A stretch of 53,343 nt of DNA from Candidatus Accumulibacter aalborgensis (lineage in GTDB: Bacteria > Pseudomonadota > Gammaproteobacteria > Burkholderiales > Rhodocyclaceae). Shown piece after piece: positions 43,505 through 52,447 of this stretch. Under the pieces are notes generated by a model. That model had not been told where the DNA came from. It ran no database searches and worked only from the letters and a program-made list of their open reading frames with translations. The position numbers were made by a program, and so were the translations under genes. Position 1 is the stretch's first letter; each line of letters starts with the position of its first letter. The stretch is from positions 1 through 53,343 of the forward strand of contig NZ_FLQX01000109.1 of NCBI RefSeq assembly GCF_900089955.1, in the 5' to 3' direction.

Positions 43505-45009
43505 TAACTCACTCCAAACAGGCTGGCCAAAAAAGAGAGACGTTCACCGAGGGTGTGGTTGCGCGACTCGTCGCTGAAGACATGCAGGCAGACGACAAAC
43601 GACCAGACGAAGAGGAACGAATGAAGTCTGCCAAAAAAAGTCGCCGAGGGCTTGACTCCCATGCTCGCACGAACCTGAGAGACGCCGACACCGGTCGCCA
43701 GAATGAGGCAATAAAAGGCATAACTGGTGTAAGTCTCAAAAGCTCCCGCCAGACCCATTGTGGCCACCACATCGATATCCCGGATGAAGTGCCAGATGGC
43801 ATTCCCCACACCGGCGGCCATGAAAGTGGCGAAGAACATGCGCAGACGTGGGTGATTGCGAAAGGTCGTGAAGAAGGTCGGCAAAAAGAAGAAATCAACC
43901 AGCAGCTCCTTGAAATAGTAACTGAAGCGATTGAAATACTCCATCAGTGTTCTTGACTCAAGTGGCCGCCAGGTATTGCGCGCCAGTCTGAAGCCTGCCA
44001 ATCGCGCTACGCCAACAAATAAATGACCGCCATATGCCGCCTTCAAACAGAATTTGGTTGTCGACCAGATCAGCGATGCCCAGCCGACATGAATCGAAAA
44101 AGGTTGATGGTGGAGAAACGCATCCATCGCCAGTTCCACACTCGGGACTTGCAGGTGATCTTCAAAAAACCAGGTGAGCGCTAATTTTAGCGCGAGCAGT
44201 ATGTTGGCCCAAAGGAGCAACTTGAGGCCCTTGATTTGCGTGACTGCGAGGTCTCTAGGCGTCTTCGACAACGCCTTGCGCAGAAAGGCAGCCCCCTTGC
44301 CAATCGGAATCGACGAGCTACTCCAGAAGGGGCGAAAAACGCCCAGTTGAAAAAGTGGTGGACTAGCCTCACGCGAGCGCTGATCGATGATCGCATAAGC
44401 CAGAAACCACAGGTAGCGCGTGTAAACGATCAGGATCGAACACAGGAGCACACGAGACAAGCCTTGAACGCCGTCCAGAGACGTGAGGCCGCACAGGACT
44501 GCCGCCAGCCCGATCAACGTCATTATGGGTCGGCGCGCAAAGAACCAAGTCTTGTCGCGGCGAGCCAACCACAAGGTGCACCATGCACAGATGAGAAAAA
44601 ACAGCGTCGCTCCACAGGCCAGCGCCAGTGGCGAAATATTCTCCACGTATTCCTGTTCCATCACGTTACTGATGTAGTCCGGAACAAAAGTCTTCGAGAG
44701 CCACAAGTACAAGAATGCGACCACCCACGTCGCACCGAAGATGATTGCGTTGCGGTATTTCGGAAAAAAAGCGGACGCCATGGCGGCGCCAACGACCAGA
44801 GCGGCATGCCACCAGTCGTAACTCGTTGACACAGTTGCCAGCGCGACAAGACCAATCACCAGTCTGCCAATCATGATCTGGGCGAGCGCGATGCAATTTT
44901 CTCGCTCGTCTATCGCCAGAATGCCGCGCAGCCTTCGTCCGTCAAATAGCGTGCTGCCGACGCGCTGCAGAGGATTTGGCGTGCCAGTTTCGGTAGGCAT
45001 CTGGTTCAT
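43504..45009 (-). CDS. MBOAT-family membrane acyltransferase (DltB-like)
   Basis: A 501-residue integral membrane protein with about ten to twelve hydrophobic helices. The MBOAT signature region includes FNRFSYYFKELLVDFFFLPTF and the presumed catalytic His407 in GNAIWHFIRD, with a second His at 476. MBOAT proteins transfer acyl or aminoacyl groups across the membrane to an exported acceptor. Its place between an adenylating ligase and a carrier protein copies the order dltA-dltB-dltC, where DltB moves D-alanine to teichoic acid; in a Gram-negative the acceptor would be a lipid, glycan or exopolysaccharide. Start ATG overlaps the ligase stop (ATGA). Confidence 0.78.
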   Translation of the reverse strand: MNQMPTETGTPNPLQRVGSTLFDGRRLRGILAIDERENCIALAQIMIGRLVIGLVALATVSTSYDWWHAALVVGAAMASAFFPKYRNAIIFGATWVVAFLYLWLSKTFVPDYISNVMEQEYVENISPLALACGATLFFLICAWCTLWLARRDKTWFFARRPIMTLIGLAAVLCGLTSLDGVQGLSRVLLCSILIVYTRYLWFLAYAIIDQRSREASPPLFQLGVFRPFWSSSSIPIGKGAAFLRKALSKTPRDLAVTQIKGLKLLLWANILLALKLALTWFFEDHLQVPSVELAMDAFLHHQPFSIHVGWASLIWSTTKFCLKAAYGGHLFVGVARLAGFRLARNTWRPLESRTLMEYFNRFSYYFKELLVDFFFLPTFFTTFRNHPRLRMFFATFMAAGVGNAIWHFIRDIDVVATMGLAGAFETYTSYAFYCLILATGVGVSQVRASMGVKPSATFFGRLHSFLFVWSFVVCLHVFSDESRNHTLGERLSFLASLFGVS

Positions 45010-46589
45010 GGAGATTCTTGGTCGAGCAACTGAAGGAGTGCGCGACGGTCCACCTTTCCGCTTGCGTTGAGCGGCATGTGCTCAAGGGCAATAAGCCGGC
45101 TCGGAACCATGTAAGCCGGAAGCCGCGCCTTGAGGTCGGCAATGATCTGGTCGCTGTCGATCGTTTGGCCACCGACAAAGCTGACCAGCCCGCGCGCCAT
45201 CCCGTCCAGCGAAGGCCAGGCGACCGATCCGACGACATCCGCGTGGCTGACGATGCGCAAGTGTGCGTCGACCTCCTCCAGTTCTACTCGATAGCCCAGA
45301 ACCTTCACCTGGTTGTCGATGCGGCCGAGGCAATGAAAAGTCCCGCCATCGTCGCGCATCGCCAAATCTCCGGTCCGGTACCAGCGCTGGCCGTCAAGCA
45401 TTGGAAAGCGGGCCGCCGTCAGGTCGGGCGCGTCGAGATAGCCTTCGGCAATCTGGGCACCGGCGACCAGCAGTTCTCCCGTCGCGCCGTCCGCCACGAC
45501 CTCACCGTTTTCGCTCACCACCATGGCTTCGCTACCCGGCAGCGGCGTGCCGACGGCCACGAAGTCTCGCCCTGGGGTAAGTGGAATCGGTCTCGTAATC
45601 GCTTGACCAAGGCAGAAAACGGTCACCTCGGTCGGACCATAGAGATTGTAAACCGCGCTGTTGGTGGCCGTCGTTTGCCAGGCCGCCACGGTTCCCGCGG
45701 GGAGTTGTTCGCCACCGAAAACCGTGACCCGTAGATCAGGCAGAATACCGGGACTGAGGGCCTTGACCTGGCGCAGCATGCCAACCAGAGATGGCACTGA
45801 GTTCCACACCGTCAAGCGGGACTGGCGCGCGAACTTGACGGCATTCATGACTACCGTTGCCGGCAGGATATGCAGCGATGCGCCCGCCTGCCAGGTCGAA
45901 AACATATTGTGCACCGAGAAGTCGAAGCTCAGCTCGCAGGGCTCGAGCGCCCGGTCGCTGGCTCTCAGGTCCAACAGAGGGGTGATCACCTCAAGGTAAT
46001 GCCGAATCGACCGTGTCGGGATCATCACACCCTTCGGAACCCCCGTCGTCCCGGAAGTGAAAATGATGTAGGCGGTATCATTCGCCTCCATCGGCTGTGG
46101 TTCGCCAGCTTCGGTAGCCGGCAAAGACTCGATGTCTACCAGCTCGACTTGGCTGTCCGGCGGCGCATCCAGCTCATGCGCCGCATGAATCACCAGAGAC
46201 GGGCAAGCGCCCAGCACCCTCCTGCTGAGCAGCTTTGCTCCCTCTTGGTCAGCGATGATCGCCGAGAGACGACAAAGAGACAACAGCGTGAGAAGGCGCT
46301 CCTCTGGAAGTTTCAGACTGAGCGGAACATAAGTGGCACCGGCCCAGCACGCGCCAAGCAAAGCAACGCAGGCATCAATCCCGCGCGAAGCCAGGATGCC
46401 CACTCGCGGCGGGGTGCCGTCCTGGCGCTGCCAGTTGGCGCGGCGCGTCAGGCATTCTGCCAGCGACGCCGCGCGCTCGGCCATCTCTCGGTAACTAACC
46501 GAGCGGTCTTTGTAGACCACAGCGATAGCGTCTGGCGTTGCGAGGCTGTGGCGATGCACTGCGCACGCCAGGTTATAGTTGATGGACAT
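45006..46589 (-). CDS. Amino-acid adenylating ligase (DltA/NRPS A-domain-like)
   Basis: A 527-residue stand-alone adenylation enzyme. Core motifs are IIFTSGTTGVPKGV (A3), SFDFSVHNM (A4), NLYGPTEVTV (A5), YRTGDLA (A7), GRIDNQVKVLGYRVE (A8) and NASGKVDRRAL (A10 with catalytic Lys). The Asp in FDFSV occupies the position that binds the alpha-amino group in amino-acid-specific domains, so an alpha-amino acid substrate is favoured; this is inference. It should activate an amino acid as AMP ester and load it onto the carrier encoded two genes later. It heads a four-gene operon (41819-46589); no thioesterase or condensation domain is attached, so it is not a peptide synthetase. Confidence 0.88.
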   Translation of the reverse strand: MSINYNLACAVHRHSLATPDAIAVVYKDRSVSYREMAERAASLAECLTRRANWQRQDGTPPRVGILASRGIDACVALLGACWAGATYVPLSLKLPEERLLTLLSLCRLSAIIADQEGAKLLSRRVLGACPSLVIHAAHELDAPPDSQVELVDIESLPATEAGEPQPMEANDTAYIIFTSGTTGVPKGVMIPTRSIRHYLEVITPLLDLRASDRALEPCELSFDFSVHNMFSTWQAGASLHILPATVVMNAVKFARQSRLTVWNSVPSLVGMLRQVKALSPGILPDLRVTVFGGEQLPAGTVAAWQTTATNSAVYNLYGPTEVTVFCLGQAITRPIPLTPGRDFVAVGTPLPGSEAMVVSENGEVVADGATGELLVAGAQIAEGYLDAPDLTAARFPMLDGQRWYRTGDLAMRDDGGTFHCLGRIDNQVKVLGYRVELEEVDAHLRIVSHADVVGSVAWPSLDGMARGLVSFVGGQTIDSDQIIADLKARLPAYMVPSRLIALEHMPLNASGKVDRRALLQLLDQESP

Positions 46590-46968
46590 GGTTTCCGGGC
46601 TCGAAAAGGGTCGCTTTATCGAAATGTGACTAACGCTGCGTGCCCAAAGACCGCCGCGTTCTCAGGTCGCCCTAATCCCGCACCGAAATCAATGAAGGGC
46701 GTTGCGCAAGTTTGGTGAGCACCTGATCTATTGAAAGGGAGGTATCGACGATACCGGGATCGAGACCTGCAGACTCGGCCGAGTGGCGCGACAAGAAGGA
46801 TGGAAAATACCACCGCAGGGGCAGGAGTATAGGTGCGCCGATCAACGGCGGTCAAGGTCGGCTCTCGCTGCGGCGAGACCCTGAGCACAGACCTTTGCCT
46901 GGCTCGGTCTCGCCAGGTAAAGGCCGGTGAGGCGATTGGTCAGGACCGGCGAGTGCCCGGCTACCCGG
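46590..46968. other. Upstream region of the Dlt-like operon
   Basis: About 380 bases without a convincing gene. The promoter of the ligase operon must lie here on the minus strand. I see no clear hexamers, repeats or riboswitch-like structure. Confidence 0.35.
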
Positions 46969-47421
46969 CTATTCCGGCGAGTGCGAATCGATACTGATCG
47001 TCACCGGACCGTCGTTGATCAGGTGCAACTGCATCTCGGCGCCAAAGACGCCGGTGTGGACCTGGCGGCCAAGCGCCTGCTCGAGATGCTCGACAAAGCG
47101 CTCGAACAGGGGCTGCGCCAGTTCCGGTCGGGCAGCGCGACTCCAGGAGGGGCGATTGCCCTTCTTCGTCGAAGCGAAGAGGGTGAACTGGCTGACCGCC
47201 AGAATCTGACCCTGGGCCTCGACGACGCTGCGGTTCATTACCCCGCTCGCGTCGGCGAAGATGCGTAGCCTGGCAAGCTTGGCAGACATCCAGAGCAGAT
47301 CGTCCTCGGTGTCGCTGGCTGTGAAACCTGTGAGGACGAGCAAGCCCGAGCCGATGGCGCCGACCACCTGTCCGCCAACCTCAACCCGCGCCGATGCGAC
47401 TCGCTGCACGACGACTCTCAT
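46969..47421 (-). CDS. dtd: D-aminoacyl-tRNA deacylase
   Basis: A 150-residue enzyme that frees D-amino acids (and glycine from tRNA-Ala) mischarged on tRNA. The diagnostic motifs are SQFTLFAST at ~77-85 with the catalytic-pocket SQ, and NDGPVT at ~136-141, the cross-subunit proline motif. It begins [15 protein letters not shown], the universal start. Length is normal (E. coli 145). It lies upstream of the Dlt-like ligase operon in the same direction but 379 bases away, so shared transcription is uncertain. Confidence 0.93.
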   Translation of the reverse strand: MRVVVQRVASARVEVGGQVVGAIGSGLLVLTGFTASDTEDDLLWMSAKLARLRIFADASGVMNRSVVEAQGQILAVSQFTLFASTKKGNRPSWSRAARPELAQPLFERFVEHLEQALGRQVHTGVFGAEMQLHLINDGPVTISIDSHSPE

Positions 47422-47487
47422 GGCGCTGCCCTGGCGCCAGGCCTCCGCTGGCTGCAGACCGCCGAGGGCGGGCGCCGGTGCTTCAGT

Positions 47488-47634
47488 TCACTCGTCACGG
47501 AGGCACGCCTCGCCTGTGGTCGGAGGTCGTGACGCAAGCCAGGCGGCAAAGGCGGCGAGGGCCAGCGACGGGCTGTCGGTCACCCTGTGTCCGCCGTCGC
47601 CGTGGCGGGTGTGCGCTTGGGGGTCGTCGCTCAT
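47488..47634 (-). CDS. Possible small protein upstream of dtd
   Basis: A 48-codon frame beginning MSDDPQAHTRHGDGGHRV and containing an Ala/Leu-rich helix (SLALAAFAAWLAS). It lies 66 bases upstream of dtd in the same direction. There is no strong ribosome binding site and no family I recognise, so it may be chance. Confidence 0.2.
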   Translation of the reverse strand: MSDDPQAHTRHGDGGHRVTDSPSLALAAFAAWLASRPPTTGEACLRDE

Positions 47635-47676
47635 GGTCGACGCATTCTAACCAGAAACGTCGCGCAGGACGTTCAT

Positions 47677-47840
47677 CCTGAAAACCTCTGTTGGCGGGGA
47701 AAATCCCGTTCATGCTTCGACAGGCTCAGCACGAACGGGATTTTCTCGGCTCACCCAACGGGTGAGCTTCCGTTCGCCCTGAGCAGCCCGCGTAGCGGGC
47801 GTGTCGAAGGGCTCTCTTGTCATCAACCGAGGTTTCTAGG
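47677..47840. mobile_element. MITE-like element A after hsdR
   Basis: A 164-base non-coding element with terminal inverted repeats CCTGAAAACCTC and (complement at the right end) CCTAGAAACCTC. It is flanked by the 5-base direct repeat TTCAT (47672-47676 and 47841-47845). Inside are three hairpins: 47700-47711 with 47733-47744 (12 pairs), 47749-47756 with 47760-47767 (8 pairs), and 47786-47791 with 47795-47800. A copy in opposite orientation lies at 50860-51039. It begins 2 bases after the hsdR stop and could also act as a transcript end. Confidence 0.8.
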
Positions 47841-47841
47841 T

Positions 47842-50800
47842 TCATCGGCTGGTGATCGCGTACACCATGTCGCCGACGAAGCGCCGGAACGACTCGTTCT
47901 CGACGAACTGCTTGTAGACCAGCGTGTCGTCCTTGAGGAGGATTTGCATCACTTTGTTCAGCGCCTGGTCGTGCGCCACGCGCGCGGTGTGTGGCGTGTT
48001 CTCTTTGGCGTTCTGGTAGCCGGCGTTGGCGGCGACCTTCGGCGCGATGTCGTCCAGGATGCGTTTGACGATGCGATCGGCGTCGTCGAACAGCGTGCCG
48101 AAGTGGTCGTTGAAGGTCTTCAGTATTTCGCTCAGGCGGTCGAGTTCGGGTTGAGGCTGGTGACCACCGCCAGCCGTCGGCGCCGGTTCGATCTCGGCGT
48201 CGGCGTCGGCCAGCGCGATCTTCATCGCCGCCTTCTTCTCGACGCGGTAGGTATCCATGTCGATCGTTTCGAGGATGCCATGGGCGAGGTCTTCCTCCTG
48301 CGGCGCCGGTAGCTTGGCCGTGAGCAGGTTGAGCAGGATCGAGAGCTTCTCCCATTCCGGGTTGCTGCACGGCATGACGGCGGCGAGGAAGTCGTAGGCG
48401 CGGCAGAACGCCCTGGCCTTGCCCTTGAAGTCGACCTGCTGGTCCTCGTCGAGCGTGTCGGTGTACACCGCGACACATGCGTCGAGGAGAGGATCAAGGC
48501 GCTCGCGGTCGGCGCCGGCGAGGAACAGGGCGACGAACTCCTGCACCTGCGCCGGCGAGTACACCTCTGCGCCATCGAGCGCCAGCTTGAGGTCGTGCAG
48601 CTTGTTGGGGTCGGTCTCGTCGGCGAGCAGCGTCGTGCGGTAGTAATCCTGGAAGGCGAAGGTGATCGCCTCGCTGTTGTTCTGGAAGTCGAGGACGAAG
48701 CAGTCGTGCTTCAGCGGATGCGCGCGGTTGATCCGCGTCAGCGTCTGCACCGCCTTGATTCCGGCAAGCGCCTTGTCCACGTACATCGAGTGCATCAGCG
48801 GCTCGTCGTAGCCGGTCTGGAACTTGTCGGCGCAGATCAGGAAGCGGTACGGGTCGCTCTGAATCTTCTCGGCGATGTCGCCGCTGGCAAAGCCGTTCAC
48901 CGACTCCTCGCTGACCCTGGCGCCGCCGCCACCACTCTCGTGCTCGCCGGAGAAGGCGACGATCGCCCGGTACGGGCTCTTGCGCTCGACGAGGTAGGCC
49001 TGGAAGGCGTGGTAATACTGGATCGCGTGCGCTATGCCGCTGGTGACCACCATCGCCCGCGCCTGGCCGCCGATCTTGCCGGCGGCGAGCACCTGCTCGT
49101 GAAAGTGGTCGACCATGATCTCGGCCTTGAGCCGGATCGCGTGCTCGTGACTCTCGACGTAGCGGCGCAGCTTCTTCTTCGCCTTCTTCTTGTCGAACAG
49201 CGGATCGTCCTCGATCTTCTTGATCAGCTTGTAGTAACTGTCGACCGGCGTGTAGGCCTTGAGCACGTCGAGGATGAAGCGCTCCTCGATCGCCTGCTTC
49301 ATGGTGTAGCTGTGGAACGGCCGATGCCTCACCTTGCCCTCGGCGTCGGGCGGCAGCGCCTCGCCGAACATCTCCAGCGTCCGGTTCTTGGGTGTCGCGG
49401 TGAACGCGAAGTAGCTCGCGTTGGTCAGCATCCTGCGTGCCGCCACGCGCGCTTCCAGCGCGTCGTTCACCGTATCTTCGGGGTCGACGGCCTCGCCCGA
49501 ATCGCCCGTCGCATTAGCCAGGACGCGGCTCATTGCCGCCGTGGTCTTGCCGCCCTGGCTCGAATGCGCTTCGTCGATCAGGATGGCGAAGGTCTTGTCG
49601 CCCTGTGTGGCGATCTCGTCGAGGATGAAAGGGAACTTCTGCACCGTCGAGACGATGATCTTCCTGCCCTGCACGATGAAGCGGCGCAAGTCGCCCGAGT
49701 GCTCGGCGTGGCCGACCGTCGCGCCGACCTGCATGAACTGCTTGATCGTCGTCTGTATCTGGGCATCGAGGAGGCGCCGGTCGGTGACGACGATCACCGA
49801 GTCGAAGATCGCCTTGCCATCGCGCTTGACGCCGATGAGCTGGTGTGCGAGCCAGGCGATCGAATTCGACTTGCCGCTGCCGGCCGAGTGCTGGACGAGG
49901 TAGCGCCGTCCGGCGCCGTGGTCGCGCACGTCGGCCAGAGACAGGCGAACGACGCCGAGCTGGTGGTAACGCGGGAAGACCTGCGTGCGTTTCTTCCTGC
50001 CCGTCCTGGCGTCCTTCGTCTCGACGACCTGCGCGTAGTTCTCGACGATGTCGGTCAGGCCCGCCGGCGTCAGAATCTCCATCCACAGGTAGTCGGTCTT
50101 GAGACCGTCGTTGGGCGGGTTGCCGGCGCCGTCGTGGTAGCCCTTGTTGAAGGGCAGGAACCACGAACCCTTGCCCTTGAGTTCGGTGCACATCCGCACT
50201 TCGCTGTCGTCGACGGCGAAGTGCACGACGCAGCGGCCGAACTGGAAGAGCTTCTCGCGCGGGTCGCGGTCGCGGCGGTACTGCTCGACGGCATCCTCGA
50301 CGGTCTGTTTGGTGAGGCGGTTCTTCAGTTCGAAAGTGATGATCGGCAGGCCGTTGATGAAGAGCCCGAGGTCGAGCGCACGGCGTGTCTCGTCGCTGCT
50401 GTAGGCGAGCTGGCGAGTGAGCGAGAAGCGGTTCTGCGCGTACAGCGCTGCCGCCTTGGCGTTACCTTCCGATGGCGTAGCGTGGAACAGGTCGAAGTGG
50501 CCGGCGGGATGGTGGTCGATTCCCTTGCGCAGCACGTCGATGACGCCTCGCCGGCCGACCTCGGTCGACAGGCGGGCGAGGAACTTCAGGCGGTTGAGGT
50601 TCCTGGCGTCGCCGGTGTCGGCGATCGAGAGCTTCCTGAACGCGTCGGGCTGCGTAGTGCGCAGGAAAGCGAAGAGTTGCGGCACGTCGAGCGCGTGTTC
50701 CCGGTCGTAGTCCTGTGCGCTGCCGGCGAAGTAGCCCGTTCCGCCGTAGGGCGCGGGCGCCTCGGCGACCATGCCGGGCGTGACTTTGATGCCGTCGCTG

Positions 50801-50859
50801 CCGGTCATGTGGCGCATGATCAGCGTTTCGAGGCCTTTTTCGCTGGTGTCGGTGGTCAT
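47842..50859 (-). CDS. hsdR: Type I restriction enzyme R subunit
   Basis: A 1005-residue motor nuclease of a type I restriction system. The N-terminal nuclease site is Asp163 plus FELKN (Glu177-x-Lys179). The helicase has a Walker A HSAGSGKSNS near residue 330 and a DEAH box in LIDEAHSSQGG, followed by SF2 motifs (LTRINRAHP). It cuts unmethylated DNA after translocation, with HsdM and HsdS. The ATG at 50859 is preferred; a GTG at 50883 would start inside the mobile element. The Shine-Dalgarno AGAGG that serves this ATG lies within the element's terminal repeat. hsdM is not in the window. Confidence 0.92.
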   Translation of the reverse strand: MTTDTSEKGLETLIMRHMTGSDGIKVTPGMVAEAPAPYGGTGYFAGSAQDYDREHALDVPQLFAFLRTTQPDAFRKLSIADTGDARNLNRLKFLARLSTEVGRRGVIDVLRKGIDHHPAGHFDLFHATPSEGNAKAAALYAQNRFSLTRQLAYSSDETRRALDLGLFINGLPIITFELKNRLTKQTVEDAVEQYRRDRDPREKLFQFGRCVVHFAVDDSEVRMCTELKGKGSWFLPFNKGYHDGAGNPPNDGLKTDYLWMEILTPAGLTDIVENYAQVVETKDARTGRKKRTQVFPRYHQLGVVRLSLADVRDHGAGRRYLVQHSAGSGKSNSIAWLAHQLIGVKRDGKAIFDSVIVVTDRRLLDAQIQTTIKQFMQVGATVGHAEHSGDLRRFIVQGRKIIVSTVQKFPFILDEIATQGDKTFAILIDEAHSSQGGKTTAAMSRVLANATGDSGEAVDPEDTVNDALEARVAARRMLTNASYFAFTATPKNRTLEMFGEALPPDAEGKVRHRPFHSYTMKQAIEERFILDVLKAYTPVDSYYKLIKKIEDDPLFDKKKAKKKLRRYVESHEHAIRLKAEIMVDHFHEQVLAAGKIGGQARAMVVTSGIAHAIQYYHAFQAYLVERKSPYRAIVAFSGEHESGGGGARVSEESVNGFASGDIAEKIQSDPYRFLICADKFQTGYDEPLMHSMYVDKALAGIKAVQTLTRINRAHPLKHDCFVLDFQNNSEAITFAFQDYYRTTLLADETDPNKLHDLKLALDGAEVYSPAQVQEFVALFLAGADRERLDPLLDACVAVYTDTLDEDQQVDFKGKARAFCRAYDFLAAVMPCSNPEWEKLSILLNLLTAKLPAPQEEDLAHGILETIDMDTYRVEKKAAMKIALADADAEIEPAPTAGGGHQPQPELDRLSEILKTFNDHFGTLFDDADRIVKRILDDIAPKVAANAGYQNAKENTPHTARVAHDQALNKVMQILLKDDTLVYKQFVENESFRRFVGDMVYAITSR

Positions 50860-51039
50860 CCTGGAAACCTCTGCTGATGACACGAGAGCCCTTCGACACG
50901 CCCGCTGCGCGGGCTGCTCAGGGCGAACGGAAACTCACCCGTGGGATGAGCCGAAAAAATCCCGTTCTGCTGAGCCTGTCGAAGTATGAGCCTGTCGAAG
51001 CATGAACGGGATTTCCCCCCGCCAATGGAGGTTTTTAGG
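50860..51039. mobile_element. MITE-like element B between hsdS and hsdR
   Basis: A 180-base copy of element A in inverted orientation, with terminal repeats CCTGGAAACCTC and (complement) CCTAAAAACCTC. It carries one extra copy of a CTTCGACAGGCTCA-type unit. It is flanked by TCAT on both sides, which on the minus strand is ATGA. It therefore sits between the hsdS stop (TGA) and the hsdR start (ATG). Confidence 0.82.
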
Positions 51040-51040
51040 T

Positions 51041-52447
51041 TCATGCCGCAATTTCTTCGTCGATGATTTCAGCTTCGTCGCCAAAGTCGACGGCTTCGTC
51101 GGCGGTTTCGGACTGGGCTTCATCGGGCAGTTTCGCCGCTGCCTCGCGTACGTCGAGCTTGCCGGTCACCACATCGGCGACGAGGCGGGTGCGGTATTCT
51201 CGCAGCAGCTCGATCTCGCGTGCGAGCCGGGAGATGGCGTGCGTCAGTGTGCGCGTCTCGGCCTGGATACGCGCGAGCAATTCATCCTGCTCGGGCAGCG
51301 GTGGAATCGCCAACTTGAATCGTTTGAGGTCCTCACACGTGATGGCACCCTTCGTGCTGCCGGCATCTTCGCTTGATGCGCGAAGTTGCAAGTACGCAGC
51401 CGTCAGCGCGAGATGAAGGAACGCGGCAGTTGTGATCGGTACTCGCGGAGTGATGAACGCGATATGCTGATTGATGGTCGCCTCGAAACCGAGCACAGCA
51501 GACATGCCGCGCGTCTTCCCTTGGCCTGTAATGGCCACGAGCACGCTGCCAGCCGCGACTTTGGGAAGATGGCACTCGCGCAGCGCGGCTGCGGTCACGA
51601 ATTGGTCAGCGCTATCTATGAAACCGCGGTTTACTTGAGAACTGTTGAGCCAAGGACAGACCCCTTTTGTCCAGTAGCCTGGGTTGGCACGAGAAGGCGT
51701 CGAGCCGTTGCCTACCCGGGCAAAATGACTAACACGCCAAACTTCCCAGTGCTGTGGAATGTCGCCGAGCCAAGGGGTGCCTGTGGGTTTGAGAAACACG
51801 GACGGGTCGAGGCCGCGGGTGACGGCGCGGTGGATGATGGCCTGCTTCTGTTCGTTGAGCAGCGCGATCACCTTGCGCTTTGCCCGGATCGTTCGCTCCA
51901 GCCGGCCGGTCGCCCAATCCAGAAAGCGCACGATCGCGGCCTGCTCTTCGGGCGGGGGGAAAGGTACGCGTTGCCCCCCGAAAGCAGCATAGCGGAAGTC
52001 AGTCGAACGTTCTCGAATCCCGCGAGAGAGCGCAAGAATCCATTGGGACCTCGCCATCTCGCGGACGATGAACGCATAGTAGTACGCGTTGGCGCCGCTC
52101 CTTGCCTGACAAACCGCGTAGACCGGCGTGGCTTTGCCATCGCTATCCGATACACCTACTGCTCCCGCGAAGGCATCCATCGCATGAATGACAAGATCCC
52201 CCCTGCGAATCCCTTGATAACCGAGTTCATAGATTGCTTCGGTAAAGCCAGCCAAGCGGCGGTTCTTGCGGAGTGTCACCATGCCATCACGGAAACAGGT
52301 AACGACGCCATCGTCATCTCTAACGGGACGTTCCATCTTCGTGAAGAGCCGTTTCGCACGTTCTTCATGCCAATGCGCCGGAATTATTGGCGACCAGAGT
52401 AGCCCCGACTCCTTGTACTCCGCATATGGCTTGAGGTCAGCGATCAT
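51041..52447 (-). CDS. hsdS: Type I restriction enzyme specificity subunit
   Basis: A 468-residue DNA-recognition subunit. Two target-recognition domains are separated by the central conserved helix at about 190-230 (PPPEEQAAIVRFLDWATGRL) and closed by the second at ~400-440 (PPLPEQDELLARIQAETRTL). Each domain reads one half of a bipartite site. The second domain begins WEVWRVSHFARVGNGSTPS. The ATG at 52447 is fixed by AAGGAG 8 bases upstream; a longer reading to 52582 has no such site. It overlaps the stop of the preceding DUF1016 gene by 11 bases. The C-terminal 40 residues are acidic. Confidence 0.9.
   Translation of the reverse strand: MIADLKPYAEYKESGLLWSPIIPAHWHEERAKRLFTKMERPVRDDDGVVTCFRDGMVTLRKNRRLAGFTEAIYELGYQGIRRGDLVIHAMDAFAGAVGVSDSDGKATPVYAVCQARSGANAYYYAFIVREMARSQWILALSRGIRERSTDFRYAAFGGQRVPFPPPEEQAAIVRFLDWATGRLERTIRAKRKVIALLNEQKQAIIHRAVTRGLDPSVFLKPTGTPWLGDIPQHWEVWRVSHFARVGNGSTPSRANPGYWTKGVCPWLNSSQVNRGFIDSADQFVTAAALRECHLPKVAAGSVLVAITGQGKTRGMSAVLGFEATINQHIAFITPRVPITTAAFLHLALTAAYLQLRASSEDAGSTKGAITCEDLKRFKLAIPPLPEQDELLARIQAETRTLTHAISRLAREIELLREYRTRLVADVVTGKLDVREAAAKLPDEAQSETADEAVDFGDEAEIIDEEIAA

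Noticed and set aside
45006-46589. Nonribosomal peptide synthetase
   Set aside because: Only a single adenylation domain with a separate carrier; no condensation or thioesterase domain.
47677-47840. CRISPR-like or tRNA-like structure in the hairpin-rich region
   Set aside because: Repeats are inverted, not direct with spacers, and no cloverleaf fits; terminal repeats and a target duplication identify a MITE-like element.
48595-50877. 760-codon open frame on the plus strand
   Set aside because: Antisense to hsdR, whose motifs are intact.
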